A stretch of DNA of 50,802 nucleotides, from NCBI GenBank assembly GCA_949291375.1, contig CASEVI010000007.1, forward strand, positions 1 to 50,802. Reading direction: 5' to 3'. Below, piece after piece: positions 35,586 through 44,633 of the stretch. How positions within the stretch are numbered: position 1 is the stretch's first letter; the number at the start of each line of letters is the position of its first letter. The stretch comes from an uncultured bacterium. Lineage in GTDB: Bacteria; Bacillota_I; Bacilli_A; RFN20; CAG-826. A program made the position numbers and the translations under genes. The notes under the pieces were generated by a model. It was not told the origin of the DNA. It did not search any database and was given only the letters and a program-made list of their open reading frames with translations.

Positions 35586-37127
35586 TTATTCTTCGTTAAT
35601 TTCTTTTTTGTTTTCGTCTTTAATAGTCGATTTTATAGTTTTTAATAATGTAATAACAAATTTTTTATCTTCATCATTAAATTCTTTAGTTGTATTTATT
35701 TTTTCATAAATATTATTTGGTTTTGAAACGATTGAGTTATCTAAAAGTTTTAAAACATCATGGATTTTTTCAACCCTTATATCGTCTAATTCTCCTGATT
35801 GAGCAACATAAATATCAACGACTTCTTGAGCTAAAGAAAGAGGCATATATTGTCTTTGTTTTAATGTTTCAAGTAAAACAGCACCATGAGTTAAAATCTT
35901 TTGAGTTCCTTTATCTAGATCGCTACCAAAACGAGAGAAATCAAGCATTTCATGGTAATTAGCAAGTTCCATTCTTAAATCTTTTGAAACTTTTTTCATA
36001 ACTTTATATTGAGCAGCACTACCTACACGAGATACTGATAATCCAGAATCAATGGCAGGTCTTTGGCCGCTATTAAACATATCACTATTTAAAAATAATT
36101 GACCATCAGTAATTGAAATAATATTTGTAGGAATGTATGCTGAAATATCGCCAGCTTGAGTTTCAACAATTGGAAGAGCAGTAATAGAACCGCCTTTAAG
36201 TTCATCACATAAACGGCAACTTCTTTCTAATAAACGAGAGTGAATATAGAAAATATCACCTGGATAAGCTTCTCTTCCTGGGCTTCTTCTTAATAAAAGA
36301 AGAAGTGTTCTATAAGCAACAGCATGTTTAGATAAATCATCATAAACAATTAAAACATCTTTTCCTTGATGTTCCCAATATTCAGCAATTGATGTTGCTG
36401 AATATGGTGCTAAATATTGCATAGGAGCTGGTTCAGCAGCACTAGCATTAACTATAACTGTATAATCTAAAGCATCAAATCTTTTTAAACGATCAACAAT
36501 TTGTGCTAAAGATGAATTTTTTTGTCCGATTGAACAATATACACAAATTACATCTTTTCCTTTTTGATTAATAATTGTATCGATAGCTAAAGCTGTTTTA
36601 CCAGTTTGTCTATCTCCAATAATTAATTCTCTTTGTCCTTTTCCAATAGGAATCATTGAATCGATAGCTTTAATACCAGTTTCAAGAGGTTCATTAACAC
36701 TTTGTCTATCCATAATTTGAGGTGCTGGCATTTCGGCTGGACGATAATCAGTTGCTTTTATCTCACCCCTTCCATCAATTGGTTGGCCAAGTGAATTAAC
36801 AACTCTTCCTAAAAGAGCATCACCAACAGGAACTGAAACAACTCTTCCCGTTCTTTGACATGTATCGCCTTCTTTAATATTAATAACACTACCAAAAAGA
36901 GCACAACCGATACTTTCTTCTTCAATATTCATAACCATTCCAAAATTTTCATTTGGAAATTCAATAAGTTCACCATACATTGCGTTATCAAGTCCATATA
37001 TTGTTGCAATACAATCCCCGACACTGACAACTTGACCAACGTTTGAAGTATCTATTTTATGCTCATATTTATTTAATTCGTCTTTAATAATTTCTGAAAG
37101 AGAATTTAAGTTTTTGTTATCACTCAT
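35586..37127 (-). CDS. atpA: ATP synthase alpha subunit
   Basis: Alpha is the regulatory nucleotide-binding F1 subunit. From the ATG at 37127 ([10 protein letters not shown]), chosen because AGGGAGG lies just upstream, it is 513 residues; in-frame ATGs eight codons earlier lack such a site. Walker A is [13 protein letters not shown] (about residues 170-182), followed by [28 protein letters not shown] and the alpha signature [17 protein letters not shown]. It overlaps atpH by 8 nt. Confidence 0.96.
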   Translation of the reverse strand: MSDNKNLNSLSEIIKDELNKYEHKIDTSNVGQVVSVGDCIATIYGLDNAMYGELIEFPNENFGMVMNIEEESIGCALFGSVINIKEGDTCQRTGRVVSVPVGDALLGRVVNSLGQPIDGRGEIKATDYRPAEMPAPQIMDRQSVNEPLETGIKAIDSMIPIGKGQRELIIGDRQTGKTALAIDTIINQKGKDVICVYCSIGQKNSSLAQIVDRLKRFDALDYTVIVNASAAEPAPMQYLAPYSATSIAEYWEHQGKDVLIVYDDLSKHAVAYRTLLLLLRRSPGREAYPGDIFYIHSRLLERSCRLCDELKGGSITALPIVETQAGDISAYIPTNIISITDGQLFLNSDMFNSGQRPAIDSGLSVSRVGSAAQYKVMKKVSKDLRMELANYHEMLDFSRFGSDLDKGTQKILTHGAVLLETLKQRQYMPLSLAQEVVDIYVAQSGELDDIRVEKIHDVLKLLDNSIVSKPNNIYEKINTTKEFNDEDKKFVITLLKTIKSTIKDENKKEINEE

Positions 37128-37707
37128 CTTTAGTTCCCTCCCTTTCATCATCTTTTGAGTCTATAAAATATTTCTTTAATAAATTTTTTTTCATATCTTC
37201 TAAACGAGAAGAAGCATTAAGTTCATACATCGTTCCATCAATTAAAACTTTTAAACCAACGATTAAAGTTTTATCAATCGAAACTTCAAAGACACATTTT
37301 TTATTTAAAACTTTTTCAAATGCGTTTTCCATTTTTTTAATTTGTGATTCATCTAAAGGAAATGGCGAATAGATAACACCTTCTAAAACGTTTTGATCTC
37401 GATAAGCAAGAGTGTTAAATATTTCATAAACTTCATCAATTTGTTTAATAATTTTATTTTTTATTAACATTTTGGCAAAAATTATAACTTCGGGAGTTAA
37501 TAATTCACCAAAAGTATCTTCTAATGCTTTATTTTTTTCTTTATCATCAACAAAAGGAGAAGTTAAAAGCATCAAAAAATCAGGGTTCTTTTTAAGATTC
37601 CATGTTAAAAATTTTAAATCTTCTTGATATAAAGTTACTAATTTATTTTCAACGGCATTTTGATAAAATCCTTCAGCCATTTTGCTTATGAGAGCATCGT
37701 TATTCAT
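37120..37707 (-). CDS. atpH: ATP synthase delta subunit
   Basis: Delta links the top of F1 to the b stalk. The 195-residue protein has the OSCP/delta pattern: an N-terminal helical domain ([54 protein letters not shown]) and a C-terminal part with [20 protein letters not shown] (about residues 151-170). It stops at TGA and overlaps atpA by 8 nt. Confidence 0.93.
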   Translation of the reverse strand: MNNDALISKMAEGFYQNAVENKLVTLYQEDLKFLTWNLKKNPDFLMLLTSPFVDDKEKNKALEDTFGELLTPEVIIFAKMLIKNKIIKQIDEVYEIFNTLAYRDQNVLEGVIYSPFPLDESQIKKMENAFEKVLNKKCVFEVSIDKTLIVGLKVLIDGTMYELNASSRLEDMKKNLLKKYFIDSKDDEREGTKDE

Positions 37708-37709
37708 TT

Positions 37710-38306
37710 TTAGTTATTTCCTTTAGTTAATTCATCAACAAAATCATCGATAAATTTGTCGTTATCTTCTTTTGTGATATTTCTTTTTAAAATTTCTTTT
37801 GAAGCAGCAATCGCACTATCAATAATTTCTTCGTGTGCTTCTTTGAGCATTTTTTCTCTTTCTGCTTCAATATCTTTGTGTGCTTGAGTTTTTTGTTTTT
37901 CTAAAGTTAAAGCAAGATCTTTTTCAAATTGTTGAGCTTTATTTTCAGCAGTTTTTTGAGCAGCTTTAATAAGTTCACCAGCTTGTTTTTCACTATCGGC
38001 AATAATTTGTTGAGCTTTTTCGACCTTTTCTTCAGCTTCTAGCTTTTTATTTTCACTATCTTTTATATTGTTTTCGATATAATCTGCTCTTTTTTGCATT
38101 TTCTTTTTTAATGGTTTATATGCTAAAAAGATAAATAAAATGACGACAAAAAGAAAAATTCCAAGTTGCATTAAAGTGACCCAAAGATTTGGGAGCATAT
38201 TATTAACAACTTCTTGGATTCTGTCTCCGATTTCTTCAGTGTTACAAGAAGTTAATGACAAAGAAACTAGTAAAAGAGTAGCAATTAATTTTACTTTCTT
38301 TTTCAT
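37710..38306 (-). CDS. atpF: ATP synthase b subunit, lipoprotein type
   Basis: Subunit b forms the peripheral stator stalk. This 198-residue protein starts with a lipoprotein signal (MKKKVKL..., lipobox LTSC, Cys21). A short linker and one membrane helix follow (about residues 42-64, LWVTLMQLGIFLFVVILFIF), then a long charged coiled coil (about 70-170) and a delta-binding end. The lipid anchor in addition to a transmembrane helix matches b subunits known from mycoplasmas. AGAAGG precedes the start. Confidence 0.94.
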   Translation of the reverse strand: MKKKVKLIATLLLVSLSLTSCNTEEIGDRIQEVVNNMLPNLWVTLMQLGIFLFVVILFIFLAYKPLKKKMQKRADYIENNIKDSENKKLEAEEKVEKAQQIIADSEKQAGELIKAAQKTAENKAQQFEKDLALTLEKQKTQAHKDIEAEREKMLKEAHEEIIDSAIAASKEILKRNITKEDNDKFIDDFVDELTKGNN

Positions 38307-38326
38307 AAAATTACCTTCTTTATTAA

Positions 38327-38539
38327 TTAGATAACGAAAGCCATTAAAATAGCGACAACAAGAATATAAATTGCGATAGATTCGATAAGACCGACACCAA
38401 TAATCATAGTAGTACGAATGTCGCCTGAAGCAGATGGATTTCTTCCAATTCCTTCCATTGCTTTTGAGACAGCCCAGCCTTCACCTAAAGCAGCTAATCC
38501 CATACCAATACAAGCAATACCTAGTCCGATAAAATTCAT
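38327..38539 (-). CDS. atpE: ATP synthase c subunit with two membrane carboxylates
   Basis: The c subunit forms the ion-carrying rotor ring. This 70-residue hairpin has helix 1 (about 4-31), polar loop RNPSASGDIR (33-42) and helix 2 (about 44-69). The ion-binding Glu53 is in GLIESIAIY. Glu20 in LGEGWAVSK sits exactly 33 residues earlier, the position of Gln32 in the Na+ rotor of Ilyobacter. Ser54 and Tyr58 match other Na+ ligands; Thr67 of Ilyobacter corresponds to Ile55. A strong AAGGAG precedes the start. Confidence 0.96.
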   Translation of the reverse strand: MNFIGLGIACIGMGLAALGEGWAVSKAMEGIGRNPSASGDIRTTMIIGVGLIESIAIYILVVAILMAFVI

Positions 38540-38594
38540 ATTTTCTTCTCCTTTTTTATTAAATATTTATATTAATTAAGTTTAATTACTTAAA

Positions 38595-39458
38595 TTAAAC
38601 AGCGTTTTTAGCGGCTTCTTTTTGAGCCTTTTTTTCAATTCTTTTTTGTTTTTTAAGAAGTTTTTTATTTTTCTTTGCTTCTTCCATTTTCTTAAAGTTT
38701 TCTGGTGAGATATATTCATTAGAAATATTAATCATCGTAAGAATTGTAAAGACAGCAAGTTGAATAAGTCCGTCAAATATATCAAAGTAGAGGTGAGCAA
38801 GTGGAGCGATTAGTGGTTCAAAGAAGAATCCCCAATAAGGCTCAATTGCACTTCCTAAACCAACATAAATAAGAGTAATAATACAATATCCAGCTAAAGC
38901 GTTACCAAATAAACGTAATGTTAAAGATAAAACTGGTGACCACATTGTTACAAGGTTAATTGGTAAAAATAAGGCAATCGGTTCAGTATATCTTTCAAAA
39001 TATGTCCAATGTTTATATTTGATTGCAGTATAATGAGTTAAACAGAAAGTGATTAAGGCGATAGATAGAGGCATTGCCATATTTGTAAATGGGTTTGGCA
39101 TTGCTTCTAAATAAGTAGAAGAACCTGGTTGTAAGATGTTAGGAAGACCAATCATTCCAACAAAGAATCCTAAGAAAATATATAATCCAACAAAAAGTAT
39201 ATATCCTCCAAATCCTTTAAAAGCAGGTCCCATAATTGAAGAAACTTGTTTATCAGCAAATTCGGTTAATGCTTCAATACAGTTTATAAATCCACTAGGT
39301 TTTTTTAATGGATCATATTTTTTAATTTTTATCGAAATAATTAAAGTTAAAATAAGCATTACAATAAGAACTAAAATTGATGACAAAAATTCAGGAGGGA
39401 TTTCATCCCAACTTAACCATGCAATTATTCTTTTAAAATCTAATCCGCTTTCGTTCAT
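38595..39458 (-). CDS. atpB: ATP synthase a subunit
   Basis: Subunit a carries the two ion half-channels next to the c ring. From ATG 39458 (MNESGLDFKR) it has 287 residues; a TTG four codons upstream is possible but has no ribosome site at proper spacing. Multiple membrane helices are present. The essential Arg is in SLTLRLFGNALAG (about residue 188), and the last helix has LIQLAVFTILTMINIS. A 35-residue Lys/Glu/Ala-rich cytoplasmic tail follows. It lies between atpI and atpE. Confidence 0.93.
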   Translation of the reverse strand: MNESGLDFKRIIAWLSWDEIPPEFLSSILVLIVMLILTLIISIKIKKYDPLKKPSGFINCIEALTEFADKQVSSIMGPAFKGFGGYILFVGLYIFLGFFVGMIGLPNILQPGSSTYLEAMPNPFTNMAMPLSIALITFCLTHYTAIKYKHWTYFERYTEPIALFLPINLVTMWSPVLSLTLRLFGNALAGYCIITLIYVGLGSAIEPYWGFFFEPLIAPLAHLYFDIFDGLIQLAVFTILTMINISNEYISPENFKKMEEAKKNKKLLKKQKRIEKKAQKEAAKNAV

Positions 39459-39472
39459 ATAATTTCCCAATC

Positions 39473-39856
39473 CTACTTAAATAAAATGCCAATTATATAA
39501 CCAATAGTAAATAATATTGGAGCAATAAAAATATAATAGATTTGTGGAGCAGCCATCCCACTAGTTAAATATAAATAAAGAAGTGAAAAACCAAGAGCTC
39601 CAATAATCGACACAAATCTTAAAATATAACCAATTAAAAAAGATATTTTACCTTTTGAAGAGTTTTCAAAATGAAGGTAAACATATCTTAAAGAAAAATA
39701 AGTTATAAGCATAAATGGATAAGAAATTGCAAAAATTATAATAAATTCGCTAATATTATTTAAAAAATAGAGGATTAATCCAACCATTAATCCAATAAGT
39801 AATAAAGTGAAGAAAATCGTTAAAGCGATATATAAATTTCTTTTTTCTTTTTCCAT
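39473..39856 (-). CDS. atpI: ATP synthase I-like membrane protein
   Basis: This 127-residue protein has four predicted membrane helices (about 10-30, 36-55, 70-92, 103-125). Position as first gene of the atp operon and size agree with AtpI, which helps assemble the c ring and has been linked to Mg2+ entry. Sequence conservation of AtpI is low, so the name rests mainly on context. No Shine-Dalgarno is visible; the promoter lies about 30 nt upstream. Confidence 0.7.
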   Translation of the reverse strand: MEKEKRNLYIALTIFFTLLLIGLMVGLILYFLNNISEFIIIFAISYPFMLITYFSLRYVYLHFENSSKGKISFLIGYILRFVSIIGALGFSLLYLYLTSGMAAPQIYYIFIAPILFTIGYIIGILFK

Positions 39857-39885
39857 AAATAAAACAGGTTTTTTAAAACTTCTTT

Positions 39886-39914
39886 ATTAAATAACTATTT
39901 TTTATTAAAGTCAA
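39886..39914 (-). promoter_or_regulatory. promoter of the ATP synthase operon
   Basis: On the minus strand TTGACT (complement of 39909-39914), 17-bp spacer, TTTAAT (complement of 39886-39891). The start would be about 25 nt before atpI. Confidence 0.6.
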
Positions 39915-39923
39915 ATTCAAAGT

Positions 39924-39946
39924 GCTCTTTAATATAATTAAAGAGC
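39924..39946 (-). terminator. perfect palindrome between lipoprotein and atp operon
   Basis: GCTCTTTAAT-ATA-ATTAAAGAGC is a perfect 10-bp stem with a 3-nt loop. It starts 8 nt beyond the stop of the 39954 lipoprotein gene and just upstream of the atp -35. The T-tract after it on the minus strand is interrupted, so termination may be partial; an operator role is the alternative. Confidence 0.5.
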
Positions 39947-39953
39947 GGTAAAA

Positions 39954-42128
39954 TTAAGAAAGATTAGAGATTTGTTCATTAATTGCACTAACAAGTGAAT
40001 AATATTTATCAATATAGGTTAATGAAGAAGAATAATTTTTAAATAATGAAGAAGAAATATAAACATTAAGCATTGAATATATATCATCTAATTCTTCTTT
40101 TGTTTTATTTAATCGGTCAATATTTAAAATATAATGAATTTCTTCTTTAGTTAAATATTCATCGATTCTTTTATTTGCAAATTTATCAACTTTAGAAAGT
40201 AAAATATAAATTAATTCATCGTTTTTCCTTTTTAATGTTGAATAATATTTTTCATTTTTATTTGAAATAAGCTCAAAAATAGAATAAATGTCATCGTTTT
40301 CATTATTAATTAATAAATATGATGAATATTCATTAAATTTAGTTAAATCATTTTCGCTTAATTTGTTATAAAAAAGAGTTAAATCATTAAAATAATTTAA
40401 TAATATATTAGAAATTTTTTGATTTAAATCTTCGTTAATTAAAGAAGAAGTGAGTGAAAGATAATTAATTGTATTATTAATAATTTCAGTCGATAAGGAT
40501 TTGATTTTATTTCCATTTTTATATTCATCAATTGAAATAACTTTATCATCACTTAAAGTTATTTCTTTTAAAACTACTAAATTATAGATTTTTTCTAATA
40601 ATTCATGTTCCTTAGTTAAATTGTTAGAATTTTCGCCTTCTTCAAAATTATTTAATAAATTATTTAATTCATTATAAATTGGATTAATAAAAGTGTTTAA
40701 ATAAGCACTTACTTCATTTTTAAATTCATTAAATCTTGAAGAATTATTTTTAGCAACATCATTTAAAAGATTATATTTAGTATTTAAAGAATATTTTGAA
40801 GTAAATAATTCATTTAAAGTTTTATAAGCATTTATAAAAGAAGAATCAGAATCAACTTTTTTAATTACTATGTTTTCAACTTTTTTATATAAATTATCTA
40901 AATTTTCTTTTTCATTTAAACCTACATAAACATTATTTTCATTCATTTTTAAAAGTGGATAAGACAAATAATTGTTAAAATTTTCAACTCTCTTTTTTTC
41001 TTCATCGTTTAAAGCATTAATATTTTTAATAGCTTCTTCTATGCTTTTTTGAGTTTGACTATCTAAAGAATAATTATCATAAAGATTATATAAATTATTA
41101 ATATCTTTTAAGGCATTTTTTTGAATTAAGTAATCTTCTTCTAAGTTAAAAGGAGGGTTAATACTTATATTTTTTGAATCATTTCTTGTCAAAGAAAGAT
41201 AAAAAAGTGGTTTTAAAGAGTTTTCATCTTCAAAATTCATTTTGATTTCAAGTGGATTTGATTCGATATTTGCACTTGTAATATTAATTAATGGTTGATT
41301 TTCATCTAAAGTAATACCGACATCATTATTTTGAAAAATATATGAAACTAAATTATTAAATATCAAAGAAAAAGCACTTAATCCACTTTCTTTAAAATTA
41401 ATTTTAAAACCATCATTAACAAAATTTAATATTGTCGAAGAGATTATCATATCAAAAAGAGAAAAATCTAAAGTTAGTCCATTGAGCATCGAACTAATTT
41501 GAGAAAAAATATCTTTAAAAGAAATAGAGTCGCTAGAAGAAGAATTTATCATTTCTAAAATTGAAGAAATATCAAATTTAGAAGTTCCGATGACTTCTCT
41601 AGCACTATTTTTAATTTCTTCTTTGTTATTTCTTGAAGGTTTTTTATTATTTTCAAATCTTGAGATAGTTGTATAAATATTTCCATCAGCTAAATAATAA
41701 ATATCTAAATCAGATACATTATTTAAAATATTTTGGTATTTAAAATCGCTATAAAGAAGTGGAAAAACTGAAGAAGTTAATAAAGATGATTCATATGTTT
41801 CTTTAATTGAATAAAGGTCAAAATTTATATGAAATTTAAAAGATTTATCAAAGTTTTCTTTATTAACTTCTCCATCCATTTCTTGATAAGTAAAAGTAAT
41901 ATATGAAGAAAAAATATCTAAATCGACACCTATAGAAGATAAAACATCGTAAGATATCGATGAATTTATGACTCCTTCATAAGTTTTTGGAGATAAATAT
42001 GTGTAATTAATATCTGGATTATCACCGGGATTAATTGTTTCTTCTCCTTCATTTTCATTATTTGTCGGATTACAAGAAACTAAACTAATGGCTAATAATA
42101 ATGTTAAAAGTAGTTGATGTTTTTTCAT
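39954..42128 (-). CDS. large putative lipoprotein with helical repeats
   Basis: This 724-residue protein has a clear lipoprotein signal (MKKHQLLL..., lipobox LVSC, Cys19). The following region is acidic and Asn/Ser-rich. From about residue 330 to the end there are many predicted helices with FIVAR-like patterns (for example LNDEEKKRVENFNNYLSY and related blocks), typical of extended surface proteins. It lies 3 nt after another large lipoprotein, so both share an mRNA. No enzymatic motif is seen. A cell-surface structural or binding role is inferred. Confidence 0.78.
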   Translation of the reverse strand: MKKHQLLLTLLLAISLVSCNPTNNENEGEETINPGDNPDINYTYLSPKTYEGVINSSISYDVLSSIGVDLDIFSSYITFTYQEMDGEVNKENFDKSFKFHINFDLYSIKETYESSLLTSSVFPLLYSDFKYQNILNNVSDLDIYYLADGNIYTTISRFENNKKPSRNNKEEIKNSAREVIGTSKFDISSILEMINSSSSDSISFKDIFSQISSMLNGLTLDFSLFDMIISSTILNFVNDGFKINFKESGLSAFSLIFNNLVSYIFQNNDVGITLDENQPLINITSANIESNPLEIKMNFEDENSLKPLFYLSLTRNDSKNISINPPFNLEEDYLIQKNALKDINNLYNLYDNYSLDSQTQKSIEEAIKNINALNDEEKKRVENFNNYLSYPLLKMNENNVYVGLNEKENLDNLYKKVENIVIKKVDSDSSFINAYKTLNELFTSKYSLNTKYNLLNDVAKNNSSRFNEFKNEVSAYLNTFINPIYNELNNLLNNFEEGENSNNLTKEHELLEKIYNLVVLKEITLSDDKVISIDEYKNGNKIKSLSTEIINNTINYLSLTSSLINEDLNQKISNILLNYFNDLTLFYNKLSENDLTKFNEYSSYLLINNENDDIYSIFELISNKNEKYYSTLKRKNDELIYILLSKVDKFANKRIDEYLTKEEIHYILNIDRLNKTKEELDDIYSMLNVYISSSLFKNYSSSLTYIDKYYSLVSAINEQISNLS

Positions 42129-42131
42129 AGT

Positions 42132-43769
42132 TTATTTGTTTTCTCCTATTTTTTCTTTATAAAGAGTTGAAATTTCATTTGGAATCACATTTTCATTTTC
42201 ATAAATATTAAAATATGTATTCATCGTTGAATCACATTCAAATGATCCAGTTTTATATTTTTCTTTTTGCACTATTTTATAAATAGAGTCGTTATTTTTA
42301 GAAATATAAATTTCCATAGTTGAATAAGTAAAAGATGGTTCGCCCATTCCAGACATATGAGCCATTTCTATTTTGTATTCTTTAGTTGAATCTATGTGAT
42401 TTTCATCTTCGTTTATTGACATTTGATAGTTATAAATTTTATATTCGTCATTTTCGCTATATGTAGCATCTAAAAAAGATTTAGAAGGATCATTTTCATT
42501 AACAATATAATTAGTTAAATTTTCCATTGTATGACCGAGTGTTTTTAAATAATCTTCTTTACTATTTTTTTCCCATTTATTCCAAGAAGAAACACTTCCA
42601 AAAATAGATGATGAATCAGGATTATTTCCACTAGCTATCCAATAAGAATTATTAGCTTCATTTTCATATCTTAATTCTGCTTTTTTTACAAATGCAGAAG
42701 TAGTGACGGTTTGGAAAAAATATTCATTATTCTTTTTTAGTTTAAATCCTTTAACAGTTTGAGAATAAATTCCTCCTAAAGCTGTAACGCTTGAATCAGT
42801 ATAAGTATAGTAATTTAAGTTTTTATATTTTTTATTTAAATCAACATAAAAAGAATATAATTCATTTTTTCCTAAAGAAGTTGCAATTTTAATAGATTCA
42901 TCAATATCATCAATTAAATTTTTATAAAACGAATCTAGCGAAGACAAATTTTCATATGTTTTAAATGTTGTTTCGTATGTATAAGTAAATTCAATTGAAG
43001 AAATTTTTAGATTTTCTTTTACATTAATTTTTTCAATTTCTAAAGAATTTTTATTTAAAAGTAATTCAAATGAAGCGTCGATAATGGAAACAGATGAAAA
43101 ATCAACAAAGTTTAAAATTTCGTTTTTTTCATAATTCAAAGCGTTTATTTTAGAAAATGTTGAAATTTCATTACTTTCATCCGCATCCATTTTTTTAATG
43201 GTTTCTAGTGATAAAGAGTAAGAATAAGTAATAAAATCTTTATCTTCATTTATAATTTTATAATCATTAAAAGAAAGTTCTTCGTAATTTTTATAAATTT
43301 CAAAGTTAGTAATATTTTTTAAATCTTCACCATTATTATTTAAATAAGTTTCTTCATTTATAAAAGAAAGGGTTGAATAGGAAGAAGACGTTAAATAATT
43401 TTCATTAATTATTTCACCATTTCCAATACTAACACCATAATTATTATTATCGTATGAATAAAATCTTTTAATAGATTTATTACCAAAAAGTTCGGAAAAA
43501 GCCCCTTTTTGTTGGTATATCATATCTTTATTTTTGATTTTAAAAGATTTTAAAGTTTGAGAATTTCCTCTTTTAGAAGTTAAAAGATATTCACTAATTG
43601 TATAATAATTGAAATCTTCATTATTATATTTTTCATTTAAAAAAGAATACATTAAAAGAGGATTGCTAAGATCATATGTATTTAAATCCCCTTTATTTTT
43701 GTTTTTAGAACAAGATGATAGGAGAGGAAATAATAATAAAAAATTAATTAATAATAGATTCTTTTTCAT
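42132..43769 (-). CDS. large putative lipoprotein
   Basis: From the ATG at 43769 (MKKNLLLINF), preceded by GGAG, this is a 545-residue protein with lipobox LSSC (Cys20). An in-frame start 19 codons upstream would put hydrophobic residues before the signal and is unlikely. The mature part is rich in Asn, Ser, Tyr and Glu, with no recognised domain. It is the first gene of a two-gene lipoprotein operon. A perfect 17-bp palindrome lies about 65 bp upstream. Confidence 0.78.
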   Translation of the reverse strand: MKKNLLLINFLLLFPLLSSCSKNKNKGDLNTYDLSNPLLMYSFLNEKYNNEDFNYYTISEYLLTSKRGNSQTLKSFKIKNKDMIYQQKGAFSELFGNKSIKRFYSYDNNNYGVSIGNGEIINENYLTSSSYSTLSFINEETYLNNNGEDLKNITNFEIYKNYEELSFNDYKIINEDKDFITYSYSLSLETIKKMDADESNEISTFSKINALNYEKNEILNFVDFSSVSIIDASFELLLNKNSLEIEKINVKENLKISSIEFTYTYETTFKTYENLSSLDSFYKNLIDDIDESIKIATSLGKNELYSFYVDLNKKYKNLNYYTYTDSSVTALGGIYSQTVKGFKLKKNNEYFFQTVTTSAFVKKAELRYENEANNSYWIASGNNPDSSSIFGSVSSWNKWEKNSKEDYLKTLGHTMENLTNYIVNENDPSKSFLDATYSENDEYKIYNYQMSINEDENHIDSTKEYKIEMAHMSGMGEPSFTYSTMEIYISKNNDSIYKIVQKEKYKTGSFECDSTMNTYFNIYENENVIPNEISTLYKEKIGENK

Positions 43770-43832
43770 AAAAACTCCATAAGTTTTCAACTTTGATATG
43801 ATAAACTTAAAAAAGACAAAAAACAAGCATAT

Positions 43833-43849
43833 TTATCAATAATTGATAA
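43833..43849. promoter_or_regulatory. 17-bp perfect palindrome upstream of lipoprotein operon
   Basis: TTATCAAT-A-ATTGATAA is perfectly symmetric and sits 63-80 nt upstream of the 43769 start. It could be an operator. In such AT-rich DNA a chance palindrome of this length is uncommon but not excluded. Confidence 0.4.
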
Positions 43850-43967
43850 CTTTTAGATTTTTAAAACTATAGAATCTAGTTTTTAAAACTAAAAACAAAA
43901 AAATTAAAAAATAATATGGACTCTTTCATATAAATTTAATATTTTTTAAAAAGAGAAAATATCATAT

Positions 43968-43996
43968 AAAAACCCAAAAAATAAATTTTTTGGTTT
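43968..43996 (-). terminator. possible terminator after the 44032 gene
   Basis: On the minus strand AAACC-AAAAAA can pair with TTTTTT-GGGTTT (one bulge), followed by TTTTATAT. It lies about 35 nt after the 44032 stop. It is weak because the stem is mostly A-T. Confidence 0.4.
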
Positions 43997-44031
43997 ATAG
44001 AAGTGTAAGAAAACATTTAATGATTAATAAT

Positions 44032-44382
44032 TTAAAGCAAAAGAGTTAAATCAATTGTTTTTCCGTTTTTCATCAAGAAATTAACAATTTCATAACTCGT
44101 ATAATTTTCTAATGATGAACAAAATATATTTTCATCTTCATAAAAATAAATTTCATTATTTGAACCTAGAAAATAGGCCTTAATGCCTTCGTTTTTATAG
44201 ATGGATGCAATACAATAAGCTAATTCACAATTATCATTACTTTCTTCAAAATTTAAGTCTTTAATAAAATCAAAATTATTAATTATTTTAGTACCATCAA
44301 CAACATAATCATACAAAAAAGATGAATCAATTGGAGAATATCCGACATATGAAGGGTATTTTATAACTATATTGTTTCTCAT
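44032..44382 (-). CDS. hypothetical protein
   Basis: This 116-residue acidic protein has no signal sequence or membrane helix. It is not recognised. Readable features are a Tyr/Asn-rich composition, FLGSNNEIYFYEDENIF in the middle and a hydrophobic C-terminus ending LTLLL. It is divergent from the EF-G-like gene. No good Shine-Dalgarno is visible before the ATG. It could be a genuine orphan gene; a spurious frame is less likely given its length in AT-rich DNA. Confidence 0.5.
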   Translation of the reverse strand: MRNNIVIKYPSYVGYSPIDSSFLYDYVVDGTKIINNFDFIKDLNFEESNDNCELAYCIASIYKNEGIKAYFLGSNNEIYFYEDENIFCSSLENYTSYEIVNFLMKNGKTIDLTLLL

Positions 44383-44633
44383 TGTTTTGACGTTTTGACA
44401 ACTAACAATTAAAAAAAGGTGTTAATAATATTTTTTTGATTATATTCTTTGACATAATTTAAATAATTCTCCATATTTGTTTCGATTTATTGTTTTTTTA
44501 AATTATTTAATTAATCAAAATATAATGAAGCAATTAAAAAGTATAAAACAAAAACTATATTCTAATTCAATATTCTGTGTTAGAATTGATTTAGATTTTT
44601 AAAAACTCTTCACATAATTTAGGAGGAATCATA

